NCBI RefSeq assembly: GCF_019175285.1 | Contig: NC_056528.1 | Coordinates: 18,331,020-18,395,019, forward strand | Length of the DNA: 64,000 bases | Direction: 5' to 3' | From: Sceloporus undulatus | Taxonomy: Eukaryota; Chordata; Lepidosauria; Squamata; Phrynosomatidae | In this document: positions 47,701 through 55,334 of the stretch, in pieces | How positions within the stretch are numbered: the first letter of the stretch is position 1 | Layout: each line of letters opens with the position of its first letter | Made by a program: the position numbers and the translations under genes | Notes under the pieces: generated by a model | Database searches by the model: none | Told to the model about the DNA's origin: nothing | What the model saw: only the letters and a program-made list of their open reading frames with translations

Positions 47701-47858
47701 CTGTCTTCTTTCCTTGACAGGGTGAATGGGAGAAGCAGCCCTTGCCAACGATTACAGAGGTGCTTCCAGAGCCAACCTCATCCTGTGAACATAGCAGCAG
47801 ACCCCACTTTCCCACGTCTCCAACTGTTGTTAAACTTGACAAAGCAGCCAAAAAATAA
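32575..47858 (+). CDS. DBH: Dopamine beta-hydroxylase, 12 coding exons
   Basis: Copper- and ascorbate-dependent monooxygenase that converts dopamine to noradrenaline inside secretory vesicles. Exons: 32575-32922, 34210-34356, 35741-36001, 38743-38919, 39578-39680, 41915-42081, 42260-42403, 43863-43901, 44444-44503, 44594-44721, 45812-45971, 47721-47858. All borders are GT/AG and phases agree, giving 623 residues (human 617). Visible parts: N-terminal signal anchor (about residues 25-42), DOMON domain (about 60-175), CuH ligands H266, H267 and H337, CuM ligands H416, H418 and M491, and a C-terminal CTC motif that in mammals makes inter-subunit disulphides. N-glycosylation sequons include NVS at 67. 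A second ATG at 32584 has a stronger Kozak context (A at -3, G at +4) and gives 620 residues, so the exact start is uncertain. Recognised by near line-for-line agreement with remembered mammalian DBH. It is convergent with SARDH. Confidence 0.97.
32966..33400 (+). mobile_element. 5S-headed SINE interrupted by a Sauria SINE (DBH intron 1)
   Basis: The 5S-like head (agaactaagcagggtcagct, gttagtacttggatgggaga) and tail part run to about 33130. The tail resumes at about 33362 (gtaagtcggcagatgatttg, aaggcacaaaagc) after the inserted Sauria SINE. It starts only some 45 bases after DBH exon 1. Confidence 0.82.
33131..33361 (+). mobile_element. Sauria-type SINE nested in a 5S-headed SINE
   Basis: Complete element: head ggttggtgtagtggtttgag, middle ctgggtgactttgggcaagt, tail cgacttgaaggcacacaaca followed by (caa)n. 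Confidence 0.88.
33405..33975. other. DBH intron 1, unassigned part
   Basis: No repeat or regulatory site recognised. Confidence 0.4.
33976..34145 (+). mobile_element. tRNA-derived SINE of a second type (Squam-like)
   Basis: Reads gtgatgtagtgggaaaagtg, gggacttgggagatcctagt, then cagcctcacctaaccttacagg with gttgtggtggtgagg. The tail differs from the Sauria type. It lies just before DBH exon 2. Confidence 0.6.
34210..34356 (+). CDS. DBH: DBH exon 2 (DOMON)
   Basis: 49 codons, phase 0 at both ends. Starts DAWSDRYGQ and ends CDPKDYLIE, as in mammalian DBH. The acceptor is CCCACAG and the donor is GTATAA. Confidence 0.96.
34552..34778. mobile_element. Palindromic MITE, family A (DBH intron 2)
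   Basis: Ends ttgccacagtgtagagttga and ctacagtgtagatgcagccc. Internally atgcagtttgacactgcttt is mirrored by gttaaagcagcatccaactg. Confidence 0.8.
34780..35700. other. DBH intron 2, unassigned part
   Basis: Unique-looking, AT-rich. No feature recognised. Confidence 0.4.
35741..36001 (+). CDS. DBH: DBH exon 3
   Basis: 87 codons, phase 0 at both ends. Starts DGTVHLIYGIL and contains the hallmark SQETTYWCY near its end. Two NVS sequons are visible. The acceptor has a strong pyrimidine tract (TTCCTTCCAG) and the donor is GTAAGT. A (TC)n tract begins about 53 bases after the donor. Confidence 0.96.
36055..36092. repeat. (TC)n microsatellite in DBH intron 3
   Basis: About 19 uninterrupted units, starting 53 bases after the exon 3 donor. 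Confidence 0.97.
36769..37165. repeat. Compound tetranucleotide repeat in DBH intron 3
   Basis: Blocks of CTGC/CTGT, ATCC and ATCT with interspersed variants over about 400 bases. A 195-codon frame across it is an artefact of the repeats. Confidence 0.95.
37574..37818 (-). mobile_element. Sauria-type SINE with long (GTT)n tail (DBH intron 3)
   Basis: (TTG)n at 37574-37602 is the complement of the (CAA)n tail, followed by gtgccttcaagtcatttctg; the head ends at the right with gccatactggctctc. Confidence 0.85.
37820..38490. other. DBH intron 3, unassigned part
   Basis: No feature recognised. Confidence 0.4.
38498..38646 (+). mobile_element. Sauria-type SINE, 5' truncated (DBH intron 3)
   Basis: Contains ggcaatggcaaacctcctct and gacttgaaggcacacaacaa. 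The tRNA head is missing. Close to exon 4 (about 95 bases). Confidence 0.82.
38743..38919 (+). CDS. DBH: DBH exon 4 (CuH ligands)
   Basis: 59 codons, phase 0 at both ends. Contains VHHMEVFQC, whose two histidines (266 and 267) bind the CuH copper, followed by LNYCRHVLAAWAMGAQ. The acceptor is TTTACAG and the donor is GTATGT. Confidence 0.96.
39060..39250. repeat. Dispersed fold-back repeat (gattcaatggat type)
   Basis: Repeated attcaatggatc and attgagtt words around ggttagccccaactag and gttggggcagattc. Related sequence occurs near 9480, 20330, 24950 and 59625. Confidence 0.5.
39511..39562. repeat. (CTTC)n microsatellite abutting DBH exon 5
   Basis: Thirteen units, cut by the assembly gap, ending 15 bases before the exon 5 coding sequence and therefore providing the pyrimidine tract of that acceptor. 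Confidence 0.95.
39563..39572. other. Assembly gap (10 N) in DBH intron 4
   Basis: Ten Ns within the (CTTC)n tract, five bases before the exon 5 border. The true number of repeat units is unknown. Confidence 0.99.
39578..39680 (+). CDS. DBH: DBH exon 5 (third CuH ligand)
   Basis: 103 bases, phase 0 in and phase 1 out. Encodes AFYYPEDAGLAFGG and LEVHYHNPLE, with His337 the third CuH ligand. The acceptor CATAG lies directly after a 10-base N gap that itself follows a (CTTC)n tract, so the true branch-point region is partly missing from the assembly. Confidence 0.94.
39823..40043. mobile_element. Palindromic MITE, family A (DBH intron 5)
   Basis: Ends gggtgcatccacattgtaga and ctacactgtagatgcatcct, with mirrored arms in between. 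Confidence 0.8.
40045..40830. other. DBH intron 5, unassigned part
   Basis: No feature recognised. Confidence 0.4.
40835..40985. repeat. Dispersed repeat (ggctatgtggccatgttcta type)
   Basis: Contains cgaaggctttcatggccggc, gggctatgtggccatgttct and gtttcgccagcatctctggc. This is a familiar interspersed sequence in reptile genomes. I cannot assign the class. Confidence 0.6.
41600..41778. mobile_element. Tigger/mariner-like repeat and (TTA)n (DBH intron 5)
   Basis: tatacagtgggcccttgtta with ggtttggttccaggaccccc resembles Tc/mariner Tigger-type ends. (TTA)n follows at 41733-41778. Confidence 0.55.
41915..42081 (+). CDS. DBH: DBH exon 6
   Basis: 167 bases, phase 1 in and phase 0 out. Encodes DSSGIRLFYTATLR, then GIMELGLVYTPVMAIPPRE and GYCTDKCTQV, all characteristic of DBH. 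The acceptor is TTCCCAG and the donor is GTAAGT. Confidence 0.96.
42260..42403 (+). CDS. DBH: DBH exon 7 (CuM ligands)
   Basis: 48 codons, phase 0. Contains ASQLHTHLTGR, whose histidines 416 and 418 bind the catalytic CuM copper, and ends DRHYSPHFQ. Intron 6 before it is only 178 bases. Confidence 0.96.
42404..43256. other. DBH intron 7, unassigned part
   Basis: A short dispersed repeat (aatccactccaggttttggt, attatccaaggtgttgaa) lies at 42585-42665. Otherwise nothing recognised. Confidence 0.45.
43257..43445. mobile_element. Tigger-like MITE (DBH intron 7)
   Basis: cagctctccgtatccataga with atccacagattcaaccgtcc at the left, and gagcaccacggatttgggta with ttcatgg at the right, form imperfect inverted ends typical of Tigger-derived short elements. 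Confidence 0.6.
43863..43901 (+). CDS. DBH: DBH exon 8 (micro-exon, 13 codons)
   Basis: 39 bases encoding EIRMLKKVVSVFP, between an acceptor CCCTTAG and a donor GTAAGT. This matches the conserved short segment of DBH between the CuM histidines and the GDVL strand. Confidence 0.95.
44236..44362 (+). mobile_element. CR1 fragment (DBH intron 8)
   Basis: Contains ggtttgtgtccagttctggg and cagaggatggcaaccaagat with atgataaaggggctggaaac. Confidence 0.75.
44444..44503 (+). CDS. DBH: DBH exon 9 (20 codons)
   Basis: 60 bases encoding GDVLRTTC and YNTEDRTKATV, phase 0. The donor is GTGAGT. Intron 9 after it is only 90 bases, the shortest in the gene. Confidence 0.95.
44594..44721 (+). CDS. DBH: DBH exon 10 (CuM methionine)
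   Basis: 128 bases, phase 0 in and phase 2 out. Encodes GGFGITEEMCVNYIHYYPQ; Met491 is the axial CuM ligand. The donor GTAATG is slightly off consensus. Confidence 0.95.
44970..45185 (-). mobile_element. Sauria-type SINE (DBH intron 10)
   Basis: Tail at the left (acgtgttttcaagtcatttc, cggcgaccctaagacaac), head region at the right (gtctccagaactgtaggcta). Confidence 0.82.
45186..45790. other. DBH intron 10, unassigned part
   Basis: No feature recognised. Confidence 0.4.
45812..45971 (+). CDS. DBH: DBH exon 11
   Basis: 160 bases, phase 2 in and phase 0 out. Encodes FNDDDVCTCPETSV, then SVPWNSF and PISMHCNKSSAVRF. The CTC pair corresponds to the cysteines that link subunits in mammalian DBH. 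The donor is GTATGT. Confidence 0.96.
45972..47335. other. DBH intron 11, unassigned part
   Basis: AT-rich. Degenerate gcacaacc and atgcatg words at 46930-47040. No gene or clear element. Confidence 0.4.
47338..47625. mobile_element. tRNA-like SINE head (+) next to a 5S-headed SINE (-), DBH intron 11
   Basis: 47338-47405 reads gggagccagtgtggtgtagt and ggttagagtgttggactgga (tRNA-derived head). 47440-47625 holds ttaggttttcttaggcaatg on the tail side and gttagcttctaagatcagaa, the complement of the 5S head. The two face each other. Confidence 0.72.
47721..47858 (+). CDS. DBH: DBH exon 12 (C-terminal tail and stop)
   Basis: 45 codons and a TAA stop. Starts GEWEKQPLP as in mammals and then diverges into a Pro/Ser/Thr-rich tail ending DKAAKK. 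The acceptor is TTGACAG. Confidence 0.94.
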   Translation, partial: GEWEKQPLPTITEVLPEPTSSCEHSSRPHFPTSPTVVKLDKAAKK

Positions 47859-48550
47859 GACCTGGGCTGAACCTGATGGACCAACCACTTTAATCCTAGT
47901 CTGGCCTGACTTCGATTTCTTTGTAGCCTCTATGGGAAGCCCCAGATATGGTGGGAATAGTGAGAAGGAAATTCTATCCATCAGAAAAAATGTATCTAGG
48001 GCTGGCCACTTGGACTTTAGCAATAGTCTGTCTCTTTTAGCAAACAAAATAGCAGAGCCAAGGCAAAGGAGTCCCTGAAATTCTCTGGATTTCCAGATCA
48101 CCATTTCTGGTTATCTTAAGGCCAATCATGACATTAAATGCATGACCACACTTGCATATTTTTCAAATGATAGGTGCAGCTAAGAGTCGTCTTGTGGAAG
48201 GAAGAACATTGATTCTCACTACTGCCTCCAACAACACACAGGGCAAGATCGTAGACTTGGTGTGAGTAGTGCAACTCTTAGCATGCAGAGCTATGCATGA
48301 ATTTTGTTACATCATGTGCAGATTGGCAACTTTGTTCAACTGAACCAAGGCACCAAATGTGGAAACAAATTGGAAATTAATTGTGCATCTGCACTCGTGT
48401 GCAAAATTTATATCCAATGTGCATAATGTCCAATTTACATGTACATCCAACAGCTGTGCAACTATTTCGGCAGCCTTGAACTGAATGTATCTGTTCCACA
48501 GAAGACAAAAAGGTCCAGACACTTCTGTAGGGGAATTTATGCACATATAA
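47859..48550. other. DBH 3' UTR and flank
   Basis: Probable DBH 3' UTR to about 48150. 48300-48540 holds degenerate gtgcaact/gtgcataat words. Confidence 0.45.
48133..48138 (+). terminator. DBH: Candidate DBH polyadenylation signal (ATTAAA)
   Basis: ATTAAA is the first near-canonical poly(A) hexamer that I see downstream of the DBH stop, 275 bases after it. An exact AATAAA occurs only later, inside a MITE at 48572-48577. Neither is confirmed by transcript data. Confidence 0.4.
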
Positions 48551-48785
48551 TGGCCCAAACAAACAGGCCAAAATAAAGCTGCTTCAGGTCACTTTGGAGG
48601 TATGCTGTTTAAATGACACATGCATCTTAAGAGGCCAGAAGCTGTGCCAAAGCTGTGCTCTGGTCCTTAGGACTAGAGCATGGCTTTGGCATGGCTTCCG
48701 GCCTCTTAGGACGCATGCAGCATTTAAACAGCATACCTCCAAAGTGACCCGAAGTAGCTTTATTTTGGCCTGTCTGTTTGGGCCC
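48551..48785. mobile_element. PIF/Harbinger-like palindromic MITE, second copy
   Basis: 235 bases, ends ggcccaaacaaacaggccaa and ggcctgtctgtttgggccc, flanked by TAA at 48548-48550 and 48786-48788. Arms as in the 27826 copy. It contains AATAAA at 48572-48577. Confidence 0.85.
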
Positions 48786-48789
48786 TAAG

Positions 48790-51050
48790 TTTGTCAAGCT
48801 AATGCATGTTGCCCAGCAAAAGAGTGAAAATGCTTTCAACTCTTAAAAGCACATTGTTTCTGGGGAATTCCATTTCTCCTCCAGCTTCTGCGAAGATTGC
48901 AGCTAAGCTCAGAGCGGTGGACAGGGAAGCCCAAGGGATGGTGATGGGAGATGATATTACAATCCCTGTTGATTAAAACAGCCTTGGAGGTTTGACCTTG
49001 CAAAGCCCTGGCTCCGTTGCACCACTGACTGAACCTTTTTTGTGCATCAGATGAGTTAATGAGCTTGTTTCCCCTGGAATATAATCACAAAGAGCCCCCT
49101 TTTCTTGTTGAAAGTAGGAAAGTAGGTCTTTATTAAGAGAAATATAGTGAGATAGAAAGGCAAAAGAAATCTAGGTCTAACCAGAACGGCTAGATCTAGT
49201 GAAATCTAACCAGCTAGGCTAGGTCTGGATCTAGTGGGGTGAAAAGTCAGAGAACCATGAGACAGCCTAGATCTAGCTAGACTGAAGTAACAGGAACCCG
49301 GGCTTCTCCATTGCTCTTGGATCAAAGCTGAGGTGTCTTCTCCTCTTTGGAAGATCCAGAGAAACATGATGAGAAGCAGGAAAAATTGATGTCAGAAACC
49401 CTAAGAATATCAGTCTAGGTCAGAAGGAAGATCAACAGAAAAAGGACAGTCTAGGAAACCTGAAGAGGTCTAACTCTTTATCTAATCCAACCATACAAGT
49501 GCATGCAGTTTGAGTAGAAGTGGAGTTCTATTGCTACCATCTCTAACAGAGAGCATGCCAAAAAGCTATAGTTGTCTCAAGCTAGGAGAGCAAGACAAAA
49601 CAATAATAACCTTAGATGGCTGGTGGTAATTATTCGTTCTATTGTCTCAGAAGTATCTAAGAAAACAAATGCCAAGGGGCATGGTCTTTGCCACTGGGCA
49701 AAACTCTACACATTCATAATGAGAATGAGGTTGTGGAGCCACATGAACAAGAAGAAAGTTCCAAGGCTGGTGTGTTGGAATCTATCATTTCTTGTGTCAT
49801 CTTCATGGCCCTTCTGTCTTGTAGGCCGAAGGCAAAGGTATACTACAAGTCCTTTAGGAGGGTGGTGAGGGAGGGCATTGTAACTCAATGTATGTCCTAG
49901 ATTCTATCCCTGGCAACACACCTACTTACTAAAGAGGCAGGTAGGGAATAATTATTGAAAATGGCTTCTCTGTTTCATTGCTGACAGTAGTTAAAGGAAT
50001 CTGTGCTGGCCAAGATGGACCTATTACCAGACTTGGTACAGAAGGCAGCTTCTTACTGTCATAAGACTAGATTTGGGGAAGAGAAGTTTTAAAAAACCAA
50101 TAGACTGGAGAGCACCTTAGTTACTGAAAAGCACCTGAATTACTCCTGGTGTTAGGCAAACTATAGGTAAATGGCCCACATTGACCAGCAAATAGATGGA
50201 AACGAGGGGGGGGGGATATTTTCAGCTGGGCTGTGTCTCTCAGCCCCTTCTCTGGGTGCGAGGATGTTGTGATCCAGCATACAGAAATGTTACATTGTCT
50301 TCATTGGAAGTCTTGCCTTTATTATCATTGACTAAATCGAGTTAAATTATACCATTAATGTGCTCAAATTTTTCTTTTTTCTTGCAATCATTGCTTCAAG
50401 ATGTGCTGGTGGTGGGGACAGGGAAGCAGAAAAAGAAATCTGACCAAGGTACAATTTATGCCAGGCTCTCAGCACCATGGCCAACAAGGCAAGGAGACTC
50501 AACAAAACCTCCATGCGCAGGAGCAGCGTTGGACGAGTGAGTTAAACAGCAAATGGAGAGCCATTATCTCCACTTCCATCCAAGGTTTCCCAAACTTATC
50601 ACTGCTGGAAATAGGACTGAGGCAAGAGTCCCATGTTCTGATTTGGCCTCAAGGCTCTTATATTCTTGGAAGCAAACATCAGGATCCTGTCAGTGTCTTA
50701 TGCATGGATATATTCTCTTGCGGAAGTGCTTGGAAACTTTTGTTTGATGAGCAATGTCTGCATTCAGTTCAAGGTTGGGAAAGTGGAGTTGTACATCGGG
50801 TTCTTTGTGCATGGATGTCCATGTGCAACTGGTTGCATTCGGTTCCATATATGGTGCCTTGGTTCTATTGTGCAACACTGTCATTCAACACAAGAGCTGT
50901 GTAACTCTGTGTGTGGAGACTGATAGTACTCAACACTGATGTATGATCTTGGCCAGGATCTTTGGCATTGTGCAGTATTGCTTCACGCTTTCCTTCTTCC
51001 CGTCTCCACCTTTCAGTTGATCCTTCCTGTCTCCTTGAGATCCACCAGTC
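48790..51050. other. DBH-SARDH intergenic and probable SARDH 3' UTR
   Basis: 49170-49300 has recurring aggtctaaccag and tagatctag words. Degenerate gtgcaactgg words lie at 50760-50890. The stretch next to 51050 should be SARDH 3' UTR. No further gene seen. Confidence 0.45.
50318..50323 (-). terminator. SARDH: Candidate SARDH polyadenylation signal (AATAAA)
   Basis: AATAAA on the minus strand, about 730 bases beyond the SARDH stop. It is an exact hexamer in unique-looking sequence, but the length of the 3' UTR is unknown. Confidence 0.3.
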
Positions 51051-51176
51051 TTAATAGATCCCTTTAACCCTCTTGTTCTCTGGATCGAAGGGGGATTTTG
51101 TGTGAGCTTTCGCTTGGTAGGCAACTCCCATCCTTTCCAACATGTATTTGCCGCTTTTCACAAAATCAAGGGTGGC
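51051..51176 (-). CDS. SARDH: SARDH last coding exon
   Basis: 42 codons including the TAA stop: [19 protein letters not shown], then [15 protein letters not shown]-stop, almost identical to the mammalian C-terminus. Acceptor TTCTCCAG. It is easily missed because it is short. Confidence 0.95.
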   Translation of the reverse strand, partial: ATLDFVKSGKYMLERMGVAYQAKAHTKSPFDPENKRVKGIY

Positions 51177-54100
51177 CTGGAGAAGAGTCAACACAAAACA
51201 ATGACAACAACATTTCCATTATCATTATTTTTGCCTGAGAATCACCATGTGGAAGAAACCTGCCTTCTTTTCCTTTACCATCATGTAGTTTCTTGCTAAA
51301 ATGTCTCAAATGGTTTCAAATGCCAAAGTAAATCCAATAAGACTTTTATATTTATGGTGCTGCCCTCTGACAGTTGGTTAAAACTAGCCATTCATCTCAA
51401 GGGACTACCTTTATCTTTACCTTTACCTGTGACACGAGAAGAAACCAAATGCAGAGAAGGAACAAAATGCAAGATGAAAATGGAATCTCCCCTCTTTAAA
51501 ATCTCAGCATTTCTGACTTTAAACAGCAAGTTACCAAGCTCTTTCTTCCAAAGGGAATGTCAACTTTTCACAGATGAAAACTGGGACACCATAAGTTGGC
51601 AACCATCAGAGTACGGTCACAATGATAAATGTTATGGATGAAGAACAACAGACAAGCTATGAGAGGCTGCAGGAGTTTCTCTCTCTCTGCAGTCCATCTC
51701 AAAATGGTGACAAGAAATGATGCAAGATCACTTCTGGTCACCATTTTGAGAGGGACGGCAAAGGAAAATGGAGGTATTTGGTCTCTCTTGTTGGGAGCGT
51801 GGCCTACAGGACGGTCTGTTGGGTAAAACTGGCACATTCCCACACAGTTGTCAATGCCTGATGTAAATAAACCAGTGCAATGCAATGCAAATTTCCCAAA
51901 GGGAGAGGAGACATCCCTTCCTTCTCTGAGCAAAGGCCTCCGCCTTATTCTGTTGATTTAATCAACTAAGAAGGAGAAGGCTCAAGGAAACAGGCAGCAT
52001 TATTACTAGGGGCACCCTGTCCAGATCCTCCGGGTGCCAACATGCCAAGAAGAATCTAACGCGACTAGAAAAGCAGCCACACTCATGCTGCCAGGAGGAT
52101 ATGTTTTGCGGAAGGACAAAATGCCTTCAACAAAGTCACATAATTCATTTTAGATTGCCAAATATTGTGTTTCCTATTTTTTATTTATTTAGAGTATTTC
52201 TGAGAGCTGGCATGGCATTGAGGTTTGAGTGTTGGCCCTGGAAACTAGGGACCGATTGCCTACTCAACCATGGAAACCCACTGGATGTCCTTGGCTGAGT
52301 CACATATTCTCAGCCCCCGAAAACCCCATGGTAGGTTTGCCTTAGGGTCACCATAGGTTGGAAATTACTTGAAGGCATACATAATAACAACAACCAGGTG
52401 TCAATTTTGCACAGAACATGTTCCAAATTACACGTAGCCTTCGAAAACGGGGTGGCGTTTGAAGACTTTCTTGTAATGGGGGAAAAATTGCTAAAGTCAC
52501 TCATTGCTTCTTTGGAGAAGAAACTTACTGAAGAATTAGATGGCTAGTGTTTGTTCTATCGCTGTCACTGCACATCATTGCCATTTTCAGTGGTCCATCT
52601 CCTTCCCCTGCGTTCTCTTTGCTGACAGTGTCCATAAATATTCAAGACTTTCCTACCAAGCTCTTATAATCAAATACCCCCTTCCACCCTATTTGTTCTC
52701 CCCATGGCTGCAATTCACATGCAAATCAGACTTGAGTTATCATGCTGTTGGGCTGGGAAAAGTAAGCCTGCTATCCTTCCCACCCATTGAACATCTGGTC
52801 AATGAGCTGTGTGCATTTCTACAGGGCACACTGAGTGCCCAGTTTCCTACTGAGAGGAGGAAAAATATGATAGTAGCAGCACAACGGGATCAAGGTTCAC
52901 TTGGAGAGAGGCTGAGCCCTTGTCATGCATGCTTCAATTGTGGGTTGCCCAGAGAGCCATTGTGGTTTGAATGCTGGACTATGATTCTGGAGACCAGGGT
53001 TCGAATCCTCCGCTCAGCCATGGAAACCCACTGGGTGACTTTGGGCAAGTCACGGTCTCTGAGCCTCGGGGGAAGGCAATTGCAAACTGTCTCTGAACAA
53101 ATCTTGCCAAGAAAACCCTGTGATAGGTTACCCTTAGGGTCGGCATAAGTCAGAAACTACTTGAAGGCACACAGGAATAACAACACAACATTGCCCAGAG
53201 TGATGCTAGTGGTTTTTTGAGGCAGGGGGCCCTCCTGACAAATACCAGGGCTTCTGTCACCTCCAAGTTATTTTATGTGGATATCAAAAATGATATAATT
53301 TTTTGAGAGATAATTTGGAAAAGAAAATTAATAATGTTGTTAAGGTGGCCCCTACATAAAGGTGGCCAGGGGGGCTTCTACATCAGTGGGGCAGCGAATC
53401 CGGTCTAGGTCTTGGTCTGAAGCTTAAAGAGCTGCTAAGATGCTGCAACTATTTGGCAGAACCTTGGATAGATCCTTCAGACCAGAATCCAGAGACAATT
53501 AGCTGGATGCATCTTTGCTTTCCCCCCTTCACTCCACCAACACAAAAATAGATGTTTGGGGAGGCTGCCACATCGAAAAGGTGGGTAGTGGGGAACTCCC
53601 ACTGGGACAAAATTGTAGCTACATGCCAGATACCCATCTCCCATTGCAACGTCTTGGCCAATATCTCGAAAAGGGTTTTTAGATGCTTTGCTAATATTAT
53701 TTCACTGGTCTTTCAATTCAAGGATGATAAACCAAGGTGGGAAAACCCACTTATATTTGACTGATAGCCCCTCAGTTCACAGAAGGACTTGGCCAGGTTT
53801 AAAAGCAAACTATAGACAGACCGATATTATTTTGTTTCATAACTGTGGAGTGTGTTCCTAGTCCCGAGCCCTTTGGACACATCCATCTGGTCCCAAACAA
53901 ACTGTCAAGAGTTTTCAGCTTCACCAACATGTCCCTAGTACTCTGTCCCTCCTCTTCCCCCACTGCTACTTCAAGGCCAAGATTTCTCTTTTTGCTCCAG
54001 GCTGCCTGTCACATTAGGAGACTGCCAGCAAAGAGAGGGAAACAGAAGCAATCCAATGCACAGGAATAACTAGCAAAAGTTCTTCCCCCAGTTGCTAGAG

Positions 54101-55302
54101 TTATTCCAATGCTGGAGGGCTCCGCTTCTCCTTCTGAACATAAGAAAGGCTGAAGAAAATGGAAAAGACACAGGAGCAGCTATGAATGGTAGGTATGAAG
54201 ACCACTGGCTAGCTGTTGGTTAGCTGGAATCCTGTTGGAGACATATGTATATGCAACCTGGAGTTATGCATGTACACCTCTTATTTGGGATGTTGCGGAA
54301 GGAGCTATTCATTACCTCCTTGTGCAATGTTCAAGACCTACCCTTGAAAAGCTCTGAGTTGCTGCTGCAACTGCTTACTAGCCAGGGTTGAGGAACACAA
54401 CAGACAATTCTGGGGCCTAATTGATTTTATGAAGCCTTTCTATACACCTGATTTTCTATTAATTTTAACCTCTTGGAATGCTGTCTTTGTTGTTGTTGTG
54501 TGCCTTCAAGTCATTTCCAACATATGATGACTCTAAGGTGATCCTATAGTGCTACACACTCCCTCGGAGTGTAGAGGAGTCTCCTTCCTTAGAGGTCTTT
54601 AAACAGAGGCTGGATGGCCATCGGTCACGGATGCTTTGATTGTGGTTTCCTGCATGGCGGGGGGGTTGGAATGGATGGCCCTTGGGGTACTTCTAGCCTC
54701 TATACAAGTGGAGAGATGACTATCTTAGAAGGTTCCTTGCCCAGATATCCCTGCATCTTCATGTGAGACATTGCCATACTCACCGGCCCTCCATCAGGAT
54801 CCTGGATGTAGCCATAGGCGATTGTTTTGTTGATAGCATGCCCAAAGTCTGCCCTGCGGATATGCCCGACAACTTTGTTGTTTCTCCAGATGGCTTCCAA
54901 CCCAAACATGGGCACCTTTCTATGAGACCCAGACAAAACAATATGTCAGAGATGTAAATAGTTTGGTATAATGCACCAGTGGCATAGTGAATCTGCTCTG
55001 AGCTTTAAGGAGCTGTCCAAAGTACTCTACTTATTTTGGGGACTGGATTCCACACAATGGTTTCCATATTACAGGATATGGTGACTCTATTCAAGCTACA
55101 TTTTATTCTAGGTTTTTATTCCCATATCCATCCATGGTGTTGAAATTGCTCTGGGTGTACCCTTCAGTACAGTACTTTAGATAAGTCCTGAAAGCATTAT
55201 TATGATCCTACAATAGCTCACACTAATTTAATTCAAACTTCAGGAGAAGGGGAGAGAGAGTAGGGAGTAGAGAAAATTTCCCTCTTGCAAATATACTTTT
55301 AC

Positions 55303-55334
<32 letters not shown>

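Noticed and set aside
48551-48785. Stem-loop RNA gene
   Set aside because: The palindrome has TAA duplications and a second copy elsewhere, so it is a MITE.
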